Below, one piece after another: positions 22,720-30,731 of a DNA stretch of 64,000 nucleotides. Below the pieces are notes generated by a model. It was not told where the DNA came from. It was given only the letters and a program-made list of their open reading frames with translations, and ran no database searches. How positions within the stretch are numbered: position 1 is the first letter of the stretch; every line of letters begins with the position of its first letter. The position numbers and the translations under genes are program-made. Source of the DNA: Acidobacteriota bacterium (GTDB lineage Bacteria > Acidobacteriota > Vicinamibacteria > Vicinamibacterales > UBA2999); contig JAUSDY010000102.1 of the NCBI GenBank assembly GCA_030650395.1, positions 1 through 64,000 of the forward strand, in the 5' to 3' direction.

Positions 22720-22864
22720 GCTCGGCGCCGGCCGGAGCGGGCGAAATCGTCTCCTGGATGCGCTCGCGCAGCCACACCACCGGCTGCGGGTGGACGCGGA
22801 CAAACGCCTGCCATTCCTGCTCGTTCAGGACGATCGAGATGACGCGCTCGCGGGTGGATTCCAT
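22658..22864 (-). CDS. small hypothetical protein, 68 aa
   Basis: The product starts MESTRERVISIVLNEQEWQA, continues with FVRVHPQPVVWLRERIQETI, then has a Pro/Ala-rich tail. A TAGGAT box ends 6 nt before the ATG, matching the leaderless promoters elsewhere in the window. Its 3' part overlaps the end of the VWFA gene by 62 bp on the opposite strand. The helical, non-low-complexity N-terminus argues for a real protein, but no family is recognised. Confidence 0.45.
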   Translation of the reverse strand: MESTRERVISIVLNEQEWQAFVRVHPQPVVWLRERIQETISPAPAGAEPISAFAPAAAAANTTSATTR

Positions 22865-22894
22865 GACGCGATCCTAGCGATCACTCTCGCAACA

Positions 22895-22936
22895 CAAAAA
22901 TAGAATGATCGGATTGGAGCGATGCGCTCCGATCAT
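22895..22936 (-). terminator. intrinsic terminator of the LysR gene
   Basis: On the minus strand a 12-bp stem (arms within 22905-22936, GATCGGAGCG with CGCTCC...CCGATC and a 5-nt bulge) is followed by TCTATTTTTGTG. It lies directly after the LysR stop at 22940. Confidence 0.7.
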
Positions 22937-22939
22937 CGA

Positions 22940-23842
22940 CTACGGCGCGAGTTTCAGTTTTGGCCGGACCTTCTCGAAGGCCTTGATCACTTCCTGAACG
23001 GCTCGGGGCGTGCGGCTCATCTTCGGGTAGATCCAGCCGGTTTCGCGCACCAGCGACCGGCCTTCGATGCGGGCGCAGAACAGTTGCCCGCTCGTCACAT
23101 CCCGCGCCACCGCCTGGTAGGGGATCACCGTGATGCCGAGGCCGTTTCTGACCAGCGCCTTGATGATCTCGACGTTCTCGGTTTCCATGACAATCTGCGG
23201 CTCGATGCGGGCGGTCATGAAGAACTCGTCGACCGCGCGCCGCGTGTTCGAGCCCGGCTCGAACAACACGAAGGGTTGCCGGACCAGGTCCTGCGGCACG
23301 ATCTTGCGCTTGCGCGACAGCGGATGCTTCGCCGCCGTCACCACGAGCAGCTCCTCCTGGAGCACCGGGACGGTCACCAGGTCCGGCTGATCGACCGGCA
23401 GCGTCAGCAGCGCGAGGTCGCCGGCGCCCGACCGCAGCCGCGCCAGGCACTGTTCGGAGCTGCCCGACATCAGCTTGAGGTCGATTTCCGGGTGCTGGCG
23501 TTTCAACTCGGTCAGCAGCGGCGGAAACACATACAGGCACACCGTCATCCCGCCGAGCAGGCGCACCGTGCCGCGCAGCGACTCCTGGCTGTCGGTGATG
23601 CCGGCGGTGGTGTCTTTCAGGTCCTGGAAGACGCGGTGGCTCAATTGCAGCAGCGACTCGCCGGCAGGCGTGATGCGAATGCGCCGGCCGACCCGCAGGA
23701 ACACCGGCTCCTTCAACTCGTCTTCGAGCAGCAGGATCTGGCGGCTGATCGCCGACTGCGAGACGTGCAGCTTGTGCCCGGCGGCCGTGAATGACCCGGC
23801 TTCCGCGATGGCTCGTATGATTTCTAGTTGTCGAAGGTCCAC
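22940..23842 (-). CDS. LysR-family transcriptional regulator
   Basis: This 300-aa protein has the N-terminal winged helix-turn-helix of the family (DLRQLEIIRAIAEAGSFTAA, then HKLHVSQSAISRQILLLEDE) and a C-terminal effector domain of the periplasmic-binding type (VRLLGGMTVCLYVFPPLL; RNGLGITVIPYQAVARD). It resembles CysB/Cbl/CbbR-like members in length. GTG 23842 gives the standard N-terminus; longer frames only add unrelated sequence. The adjacent divergent or upstream genes do not reveal the regulon. It is probably autoregulated, as is usual for the family. The effector is unknown. Confidence 0.88.
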   Translation of the reverse strand: MDLRQLEIIRAIAEAGSFTAAGHKLHVSQSAISRQILLLEDELKEPVFLRVGRRIRITPAGESLLQLSHRVFQDLKDTTAGITDSQESLRGTVRLLGGMTVCLYVFPPLLTELKRQHPEIDLKLMSGSSEQCLARLRSGAGDLALLTLPVDQPDLVTVPVLQEELLVVTAAKHPLSRKRKIVPQDLVRQPFVLFEPGSNTRRAVDEFFMTARIEPQIVMETENVEIIKALVRNGLGITVIPYQAVARDVTSGQLFCARIEGRSLVRETGWIYPKMSRTPRAVQEVIKAFEKVRPKLKLAP

Positions 23843-23868
23843 GTAACTCTCCACAGATGGATGGCAGC

Positions 23869-24774
23869 TTATATCTGCGGGAGAGATGGATTCAACAAAA
23901 ACAATTGCGTGGGCTTCTGAAGCACGGCTTCCGTTCTCTTGACCGCCTCGGCGAGATAGTGCTCGTCGAGCTCGATGCCCACGAAACTGACCCCAAGATC
24001 CGCACAAGCCACAGCCGTGCTGCCGAGTCCAAGGAACGGGTCGGCGACCAAGCGGAGACGTCTCTGTCCGTGAAGCCGCAGGCAATAAGCGGGCAGCCGC
24101 CAGGGAAACGTGGCGGGGTGCGGCCGCTCCTTATCGCGGCTTTGAATGGTGTCGTAGGGGATGAACCACGTGTTGCCGCGGCACCGCAGCCCCGAACCGG
24201 CCTTCTGCCAGCGGGTGACGTTCGACTGGTCCTGGTACTTGACGCCAACCGCCCGCCGATCGAGGGGCGTATCGCCCTGAGGCGAAAAGTGGAAGACGAA
24301 CTCGTGACAGTCGTTCAGAAAGCGCTCGCTGTTGATTGGTTTGTAGTGCCCGACGGCTAAGTCATCCGCCAGGCCGGCCCGCGACCCGGCCAGCGCCTTC
24401 TCGATGGCGATCGACTTCACCCAATGGATGATGTTCTGCAGCTCGAGGTGCGGCCGCGCCGCCTGGGCAACGTCGAGCGCGGTCCAGGGGTCTTTCGGCT
24501 TGGCGCCGACGTTGAGAAACAGCGACCCCTTGGCCTGAAGGACCCGCGCCACTGCCTGGACCCATTCACCGGTCCACTCCAAATACTCTGCCCTCGGCAG
24601 CCCATCGTCGTACGACCGATACCGGATGCCAAGATTGTAGGGAGGCGAGGTCACGACGGCGTCGACTGACGCTTTTGGAAGGAGGTTGAGGATTTCGAGG
24701 GCGTCGCCGTGAAAGAAGCGCAGGCTGACCCGGCCGCGTGTCAGAACTTTGAAGGGTTTGGGAAGGCGAGGCAC
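23869..24774 (-). CDS. orphan site-specific DNA methyltransferase (N4-cytosine/N6-adenine type)
   Basis: This 301-aa protein carries methyltransferase motif IV TSPPYNLGIRY near the N-terminus and motif I DPFLGLGSTAVACA with VGIELDEHYLAEA near the C-terminus, the beta-class order. TSPPY points to N4-cytosine or N6-adenine methylation of duplex DNA. GTG 24774 is preferred: a TACAAT box ends 9 nt upstream and the extra codons upstream are not conserved-looking. There is no restriction endonuclease gene next to it, so it looks like a solitary methylase acting in regulation or protection, or a remnant of a system. The recognition site is unknown. Confidence 0.85.
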   Translation of the reverse strand: MPRLPKPFKVLTRGRVSLRFFHGDALEILNLLPKASVDAVVTSPPYNLGIRYRSYDDGLPRAEYLEWTGEWVQAVARVLQAKGSLFLNVGAKPKDPWTALDVAQAARPHLELQNIIHWVKSIAIEKALAGSRAGLADDLAVGHYKPINSERFLNDCHEFVFHFSPQGDTPLDRRAVGVKYQDQSNVTRWQKAGSGLRCRGNTWFIPYDTIQSRDKERPHPATFPWRLPAYCLRLHGQRRLRLVADPFLGLGSTAVACADLGVSFVGIELDEHYLAEAVKRTEAVLQKPTQLFLLNPSLPQI

Positions 24775-24846
24775 GTGCGCGCGATTGTACCGCGCAGGCG
24801 AACGTGCAGGAATTACTCCGGCCAAGGCCGGAGCGGACCGGTCGAA

Positions 24847-25062
24847 TTAGGACGCCCGGGCTGTCAGCGTGGTGACGGCGACGGCGGCAAACCGCTCGCG
24901 CTCGGCCGAAATCGTATGATTCCGGCTATGCGCCTTGCTTTCGCAACCGACGCCTTTCTCTTCCACGTAGACCACTTCCCGCGTGCTGGCAACGTCGCGA
25001 TACCGCCCGACTACACAGCCGCAAGAAAGCGTCGAGAACCCCAGAATGCGAACGACGCTCAT
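24847..25062 (-). CDS. small putative lipoprotein, 71 aa
   Basis: The product begins MSVVRILGFSTLSCGCVVGR: a short hydrophobic stretch ending in LSCGC, which can serve as a lipobox. It continues DVASTREVVYVEEKGVGCES. A perfect Shine-Dalgarno (GGAGGA, complement of 25071-25076) 8 nt upstream supports translation from ATG 25062. No family is recognised. It sits upstream of the methyltransferase gene on the same strand, with 72 bp between them. Confidence 0.5.
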   Translation of the reverse strand: MSVVRILGFSTLSCGCVVGRYRDVASTREVVYVEEKGVGCESKAHSRNHTISAERERFAAVAVTTLTARAS

Positions 25063-25260
25063 TGAATTGCTCCTCCCGATACCGCTACTTAGCAAGAGCT
25101 GTGCCGCAGGCTGATCCGTGAGTCTTCAGAGGAGAGGAACGATTCCGTGCTCTACGCTTGTGCGGGAACGTGTCACTTCTTAAGAAAAGTGTCACTCCAC
25201 CCACACGACCGATCAGCAGGCCGCTTGGATTTCACTTCAGCGATTTGGATGGGGGGCGAA

Positions 25261-25316
25261 GGCAAAAGGCAAAAGGCAAAAGCGTTTCTGCCTTGAGCCT
25301 TCTGCCTTCTGCCTTG
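25261..25316. repeat. 7-bp repeat hairpin (GGCAAAA x3 / TTCTGCC arm)
   Basis: Three GGCAAAA units are followed after a short loop by TTTCTGCCTTGAGCC and two TTCTGCC units, so the array pairs with its own inverted partner. It ends 2 bp before the stop of the large membrane fusion protein (minus strand). It is probably a 3'-end hairpin. Confidence 0.9.
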
Positions 25317-25317
25317 A

Positions 25318-28300
25318 CTAGCGGAGAGCGGCCAGACCCTGGCGTGCCGCCTCGTTCGTCGGATCGATCGTGAGGGCCTCGGCAAAGTAGCGGCGGGCGC
25401 GATCCGGGTTGCCCGTTTGCAGCTCGAGGGTCGCGAGGTTGGTGTAAGTCCCTGGTTCACGAGGGTCGGCGGCGATCGAGGCGGTAAAGGCCTGGCGGGC
25501 CTGGTCGTGCTGACCCATGCTCGCGAGGCTGGCGCCAATCAAGTTGAGCGCCTTGGCATGGTTCGGATCGAGCGAGACGGCATTTCTCGCCGCTTGCAGT
25601 GCCTGATCGGGCCGGTCCTTGAGGAAGAAGAGCGAGGCGGCGTAATAGTGGCCCCACGGGTTGGACGGGGCCTCGCGGACCAGCCGCGCGACCACAGGCT
25701 CGAGGCGTTCGGCATCGCCGGCGTCAGACAGGACTGAGGCGAGCTGTTCGAGCGCCGCCACGTTGCCGGGCTCGGTCTGCAGGATGCTGAAGGGAATCCT
25801 GACGGCCTCATCGGTCGCGCCTTGCGAGGCGAGCAGGCGCGACAGCGCCAGCTTGGCTCCCGGATGGGCGGGGTCGGAGGCCAGCCGGGTCAGCAGCGCC
25901 CGGGCATCGCCCAGCCGTTCCAGGGCGGCGGCCGCCCGAACCAGGCCGTCGAGCGCGGCCGGGTCGTTGGGGCTCGATTCGAGGGCGCGGGCCAGGTCTT
26001 CGTAAGCCGGTCGATGCGCGTCAGCCCTCAGGAACATCAGGCCGCGATCGCGCCACTCCACGGGAGTGGCCGCGTTGATCGCGCTTTGCACCGCGGCCGG
26101 CTTCGGGCTTGCGGCCGCCAGTGCGCGCACGCTGGCGGCGTTGTCGTCGCGCGAGGCGCCGAAGATGCTGCGCGGCCCGGAAAACTCCAGCCGCGATCGG
26201 TCGTCGGTCTGCAGCGCGACGCCTGCGGCCCACGCCGCCAGCGTGGGGCCTTGAGCCACGAACAACGACGTCACCGAGAAGGGGTTCTGGATCCCGACCG
26301 ACGCGAGATCATCGGCGACGCCCGGCCGTTGCCACGACTCAGTGATGCCGGAGATGCGATCGCCCAGCGGTTCGGTGGATCCGATCAGCAACACGTCCGC
26401 GTCGCCAACCAGCCACATCGTGCCGTGCGGAAACACCGAGAGGAAGGTGGCGACGATCGACTTCAAGTCGTCGTTGCTGATGTCGTAGGTGTGGGCCCAC
26501 TGGCAAAGTACGCCGCCCGGTGCCAGCCGCGCCCTCGCGCCCTCGAAAAATTCTTTCGTGAAGAGCGACGCGATACCGGCCATCCATGGGTTCGACGGCT
26601 CCGAAATGATCACGTCGTAGCTGGCGCGACCGAGCATCAAGTGCGTGCGGCCGTCGCCGACCACCAGCCGGGTCCGCGGATTGGCGAGCGCGCGGTGGTT
26701 TTCGGTTTCGAAGAAACGCGAGGCGTCGACGACCTCCGGTGAGATCTCGAGCACGGTGGCGTCGCTCAGCGGATGCGTCAACGCCGAACCGAGTGTGACG
26801 CCGCTGCCGAGCCCAAGCACAGCGGCGCGTTTGGGATCGGGATGCAGCAGAAGAGGCAGGTGCGCCAGCAGCCGCTGTGTCAGCATGTCGCCGGCATTCG
26901 ATGCATCGACTTTGCCGTCGATTGCCAACGACATGGTGCCGGCCAGCCGGCGCACCGCAACAGTGCCCGTCGATCCTTCGCGATACGACAGCAGCTCGCC
27001 GGCGGTGAGCGCCGTCTCCAGGCTCGGGCCGCGCATGGCGATCGCGTACTTGTAGGCGCCGCTTGAAAGCAACAGGCGATCCCACTGGGGCAAGCGGTTT
27101 GACGCCATCAGCACCAGCAGCGCGGCGATCAACGCGGCGACTCGGCTGCGGCCCTGTTGCGCCGCTGCCAGAAGGAGCAGAATCGCCGCTATTGCAACCA
27201 GGGTGGCCACCATGCCGATCGTCGCGCGGAGGCCGATCCGGGGAATCAGTATGAATCCGGTCAGCAGCGCGCCGGTCACCGCGCCGATCGTATTGACCGC
27301 GTAGATGCGTCCGATGTTCTCGGTGACGGTGTCGTCTGTATTCGACTGCGACGCGAGCGACACGGCAAACGGGAACGCCGCGCCGAAGGCGAGTGTCATC
27401 GGCAGCAACAACGCCGACACGATCATCACTTCACGCAGCATCACCTCGTTGAACTCAATGCCGGGCCGCGCCACGATTTCCGCCAGGATGAGGAGCGTCG
27501 CGTCTACCGCCCACGCTGCCGCAATCGCGAAGCCGGCGCTGGCCAGCAGGCACAGCGCGAGTCCCCGGGCCGGTTGCCAGCTGCGTGCGGCCAATCGCGC
27601 GCCGATGGCCGCGCCGCCGGCCAGGCCGACGATGAAGATCGAGACGACGATGCTGAAGGCGTAAGTGGTGGGGCCGAGGATGAGAACGAGCAGGCGCGTC
27701 CACACCACCTGCAGCGTGAGCGATGCAAACCCCGACGCGCCGAGGGCCAGTGCCGCGACCCACGGATCGGTGCGTAGGGGCGGGACTTCAGTCCCGCCCT
27801 TGACACGTAGGGGCGGGACTTCAGTCCCGCCTTTGCCGGTCCCGCCCTTGACGCGCGCGGCCTCGGTTGGAAGCTTCTCGGATTCGTCGGCGATCGCGGT
27901 TCGCGCGATCGCAAAAGCGCCCGCGGCGGCGATCACATTGAGCACCACCGCGACCCATGTCGAGCCGCTCAGTCCAAGCGTGGGAATCAACACGAAGCCC
28001 GCGAGCACGGCGCCAATCGCCGCGCCCAGCGTGTTGGCCGCATACAATCCGCCGGCATCCCGGGCGGCGTGCGACGCCACACGCACCATCCACCGCGACG
28101 CGATCGGAAAGGTCGCGCCCATCGCCGCCGCCGGCGCGGCCAGCAGCAGCACGCTCGTCGCCAGCCGCAGCATCGCGAACGTCGTGCCGCCGTTGCCTTC
28201 GGCGTACGCACTGCTCAACATCGGGCGCAGTGCCGCCAGGCCAAGCGGCAGCAACAAGGCGAGGACGGCGATGGTCAGTTCGAGTGACGCGTAGATCGAA

Positions 28301-28509
28301 AGCGCCCGCTGCGGCGACAGCCGGCCGCCGATCCGCCCCGCGATCGCCGAGCCGATCGCCAGGCCGCCCATGAACGCCGCGAGTACCGTGCTGGCGGCGG
28401 CCACGCCGTGACCCATCTGCAGCGTGAGCAGGCGGGTCCAGACCACTTCGTAGATCAGAGCCGCGGCGCCAGAGACCGCAAAGAACACCAAGAACGGGCC
28501 ACGACGCAT
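25318..28509 (-). CDS. MFS-like membrane domain fused to spermidine-synthase-like domain and TPR repeats
   Basis: The 1063-aa protein has three parts. Residues 1 to about 490 carry two similar membrane halves (ALIYEVVWTRLLTLQMGH and SLTLQVVWTRLLVLILGP). About 500-800 is a SpeE-type Rossmann domain (VLGLGSGVTLGSAL, LVVGDGR, YDVIISEPSNPWMAG). The C-terminus has TPR helices (NHAKALNLIGASLASMGQHD; PGTYTNLATLELQTGN). Such fused spermidine synthases are common in Acidobacteria; the product is not established. In the central loop, residues about 220-245 are two in-frame copies of KGGTEVPPLR encoded by a palindromic repeat. ATG 28509 follows a GATACT box at 9 nt. Confidence 0.85.
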   Translation of the reverse strand: MRRGPFLVFFAVSGAAALIYEVVWTRLLTLQMGHGVAAASTVLAAFMGGLAIGSAIAGRIGGRLSPQRALSIYASLELTIAVLALLLPLGLAALRPMLSSAYAEGNGGTTFAMLRLATSVLLLAAPAAAMGATFPIASRWMVRVASHAARDAGGLYAANTLGAAIGAVLAGFVLIPTLGLSGSTWVAVVLNVIAAAGAFAIARTAIADESEKLPTEAARVKGGTGKGGTEVPPLRVKGGTEVPPLRTDPWVAALALGASGFASLTLQVVWTRLLVLILGPTTYAFSIVVSIFIVGLAGGAAIGARLAARSWQPARGLALCLLASAGFAIAAAWAVDATLLILAEIVARPGIEFNEVMLREVMIVSALLLPMTLAFGAAFPFAVSLASQSNTDDTVTENIGRIYAVNTIGAVTGALLTGFILIPRIGLRATIGMVATLVAIAAILLLLAAAQQGRSRVAALIAALLVLMASNRLPQWDRLLLSSGAYKYAIAMRGPSLETALTAGELLSYREGSTGTVAVRRLAGTMSLAIDGKVDASNAGDMLTQRLLAHLPLLLHPDPKRAAVLGLGSGVTLGSALTHPLSDATVLEISPEVVDASRFFETENHRALANPRTRLVVGDGRTHLMLGRASYDVIISEPSNPWMAGIASLFTKEFFEGARARLAPGGVLCQWAHTYDISNDDLKSIVATFLSVFPHGTMWLVGDADVLLIGSTEPLGDRISGITESWQRPGVADDLASVGIQNPFSVTSLFVAQGPTLAAWAAGVALQTDDRSRLEFSGPRSIFGASRDDNAASVRALAAASPKPAAVQSAINAATPVEWRDRGLMFLRADAHRPAYEDLARALESSPNDPAALDGLVRAAAALERLGDARALLTRLASDPAHPGAKLALSRLLASQGATDEAVRIPFSILQTEPGNVAALEQLASVLSDAGDAERLEPVVARLVREAPSNPWGHYYAASLFFLKDRPDQALQAARNAVSLDPNHAKALNLIGASLASMGQHDQARQAFTASIAADPREPGTYTNLATLELQTGNPDRARRYFAEALTIDPTNEAARQGLAALR
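27776..27850. repeat. GC-rich palindrome, two copies plus a partial, in frame in the fusion gene
   Basis: GGGCGGGACTTCAGTCCCGC-type palindromes with GTAG borders occur twice, with a third partial copy. On the minus strand they are translated as KGGTEVPPLR repeats and introduce no stop. The loop and border match the intergenic GTAG family. Confidence 0.85.
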
Positions 28510-28532
28510 TGGCGACAGAGTATCAGAGCCAT

Positions 28533-28634
28533 TGTGCGTACAGTGCGTACAGTTCCTAAAGTGCGTACTGTGCTCGGGTGCCAAGCGTGCCAAGGCACCC
28601 TATGCACGAGTGCACTGTACGCACCGTACGCACC
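28533..28634. repeat. 9-bp repeat hairpin (GTGCGTACA units)
   Basis: Left arm GTGCGTACA x2 plus two variants; right arm TGTACGCAC, CGTACGCAC. The centre forms its own 7-bp stem (GGGTGCC...GGCACCC). It fills the gap between two minus-strand membrane-protein genes. Confidence 0.88.
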
Positions 28635-30587
28635 CTATCGTTTGGCGGGTCTATACAGGGTGAGGTGCTGGTCGCGCTCGAGTTCTTCGAGGTGCCACGC
28701 CTCGATCACCGCCTGCCGCGACGCGGCCGACACGAACCGCGCGTCGATCACGACGTAGCCGAGATCGGTGCCGCTGACGAACCGATCGCCACGCGCCACG
28801 AGCGTCGCACGCTCGGCATCGCTCAGGGGGTTCGCCTCGCTCATCGTAATCAGGATCGCGAGCGTCGGGTATTCGGTCCGCATCTTCTCGATGCGGCGCC
28901 GCGAAATGCGCGACAGGTACCCGCCGATCAGTGGCTTTTCATGCCGCGTCTGGTTGAATTGCGATCGCGGCCGGAAGTTGCCGGCCGACGACACGCCGTC
29001 CCGCACGCCGAACGGCAGGCTCAAGACCCGCACCGGGCGGGGATCCTGCGCAATGGTGTCGTAGACGCGCGAGATTTCTGCCGAGTAGAGAATCCGCGGC
29101 GACGGCCACAGCTCGATCGCCAGCAGCAGCGCCACCACCGCCACGATCAGACGCCGCCGTCGCGGCCAGCGCGCGCCGATCGCGGCCAGCGACCCCGCCA
29201 GCAACACCGCCACGCCCAGCGACACGACGATCGCGAAGCGCGATGGCATCCGCGCGAGGCCGATCGGGGTGACATACCGGAGCAGCGCCCACGGGCCCGG
29301 CACGAATGTGTTCTGGCCGGCAACGTAGACGAACGGCCCCAGCGCCAGTAGCGCGAACCCGATCGTCAGCCACAGCCATCCCACGCGCGGCCGGAACTTC
29401 GCGACGGCGAACGCGCTGATGACGATGATGAGCGCGACCAGGCTGAGCGACGTGGTGTATTCGACGAACACGGTCGGCGCCGCCGTTTGGAGATCGCCGA
29501 ACAACGCCCGCATCACGGGGTGATTGGGATTGGGGTCGAAGAATGACAGCAGGTCTGCGCCGCGCGGGCTGCTGCGCCAGAATACCTTCGGGCTCACGAA
29601 GCGGCCGTCGGCGATTCGCTCGACCGTGCCGTAGAGCACCGGTGCGAGCGGGCCGATGAACGCGAGCACGCCGACCAGCACCGCCTTGAGCGGCAGCGGT
29701 CCCAGATTCGGCATGCGCACCACTCGCGGCCGCCACCACAGCATCAGACGCGCCACGACCAACACCGTCAGGATCAAGACGGGCGTATACAGGCTGCGCG
29801 CCTTGATGGCGATCCCGAACACCGCGAACTCGCCGCCGAGGCCGACCATCAGGCCGCCGACGAGGCCGCCGAAGCAGACGATCAGGATATCGAGCAGCCA
29901 GGTCCATGGCCGCCGGCCCGCCGGCGCGGCGCGGGTGATCCGAACCATCGTCGTGGCCACATACAGGCCGGCGATCATCAGGCAGTAGACGCCGAAGTAG
30001 GCATCGCAGAGCGCGGCCCACGCCATGCACAGTCCGACCAGCACCGCGTTCTTGATCAAGCGATCGTGCTCCGCGTTGATCAGCGCCCACAGGAACGCGG
30101 GCAGCGGCGCCGCCGCCGCGAGGCTGAAATGGCCCGTGCTCCTGGCCACCAGCACCGGCGACCAGGCGAAGACCATGCCGGCGAGGAACGCTTCGAATCG
30201 CGTTGCCGCCGTCGCCCGCCTGACCAGGCCGTAAGTCATGAGCGCCGTCAGTACGCACATCGCCAGGTAGACGAGATTGAACGACGTGACGACGCCAAAT
30301 GCCGAGATCAGCGGCAGGGCCAGCACGTTCAGGAAGACCGTGTAGTTGTGCTGCGACAGATCGATCCGGCCGGTCAGCGACAGAATCTGCTCGGTCCCGA
30401 ACGGGTTGTGGCCCTGCGACACTTCCTTGTGGAAGACCCACTGGTTCCACACGTACGCACTGGTATCACCGCCGGGGTCACCCGTCAGGTGGGACCCGAG
30501 TTGGACGGGCAATGGCCACGTGAAGGCGCAGGCCACCAACACGTAGCCAAGCACGACGGCGAGCTGGGAGGCACGCACGCGTCGCAT
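28635..30587 (-). CDS. large polytopic membrane protein, GT-C glycosyltransferase-like
   Basis: The 650-aa product has about 11-13 membrane helices in the first ~480 residues and a soluble C-terminal domain. The first periplasmic loop has LTGDPGGDTSAYVWNQWVFHKE, with an acidic pair as in GT-C lipid-linked glycosyltransferases. The tail contains a segment DRFVSGTDLGYVVIDARFVS. ATG 30587 is preferred over GTG 30611 because a TGATACA box overlaps the latter. It resembles the YfhO-like gene at 8193-9968 in layout, but sequence similarity is low. No sugar or lipid partner genes are adjacent. The role is inferred from fold class. Confidence 0.55.
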   Translation of the reverse strand: MRRVRASQLAVVLGYVLVACAFTWPLPVQLGSHLTGDPGGDTSAYVWNQWVFHKEVSQGHNPFGTEQILSLTGRIDLSQHNYTVFLNVLALPLISAFGVVTSFNLVYLAMCVLTALMTYGLVRRATAATRFEAFLAGMVFAWSPVLVARSTGHFSLAAAAPLPAFLWALINAEHDRLIKNAVLVGLCMAWAALCDAYFGVYCLMIAGLYVATTMVRITRAAPAGRRPWTWLLDILIVCFGGLVGGLMVGLGGEFAVFGIAIKARSLYTPVLILTVLVVARLMLWWRPRVVRMPNLGPLPLKAVLVGVLAFIGPLAPVLYGTVERIADGRFVSPKVFWRSSPRGADLLSFFDPNPNHPVMRALFGDLQTAAPTVFVEYTTSLSLVALIIVISAFAVAKFRPRVGWLWLTIGFALLALGPFVYVAGQNTFVPGPWALLRYVTPIGLARMPSRFAIVVSLGVAVLLAGSLAAIGARWPRRRRLIVAVVALLLAIELWPSPRILYSAEISRVYDTIAQDPRPVRVLSLPFGVRDGVSSAGNFRPRSQFNQTRHEKPLIGGYLSRISRRRIEKMRTEYPTLAILITMSEANPLSDAERATLVARGDRFVSGTDLGYVVIDARFVSAASRQAVIEAWHLEELERDQHLTLYRPAKR

Positions 30588-30612
30588 GGCAGGCGCAGGG
30601 AGTTGTATCACA

Positions 30613-30729
30613 GACAGGGCGGGTCGGGCGGGTCAGGCGGGTGGGGCAGGTGGGAAAAACTTCTCCGTACGCAAGTAGGGCGGATGGTTTCCCACCCGCC
30701 CTACCAGCCCTACCTGTCTTACCCGCCCG
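30613..30729. repeat. 9-bp repeat hairpin (GGCGGGTCG-type units)
   Basis: Left arm carries GGGCGGGTC-like units (30613-30656); right arm carries CCCTACCAG/CCCTACCTG units (30690-30729). The arms are complementary and the element ends 2 bp before the stop of the TonB receptor on the minus strand. It is the likely 3' hairpin of that gene. Confidence 0.85.
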
Positions 30730-30731
30730 AA

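Noticed and set aside
24847-25095. Start at 25095 for the small lipoprotein
   Set aside because: ATG 25062 has a perfect Shine-Dalgarno and places the hydrophobic segment at the N-terminus.
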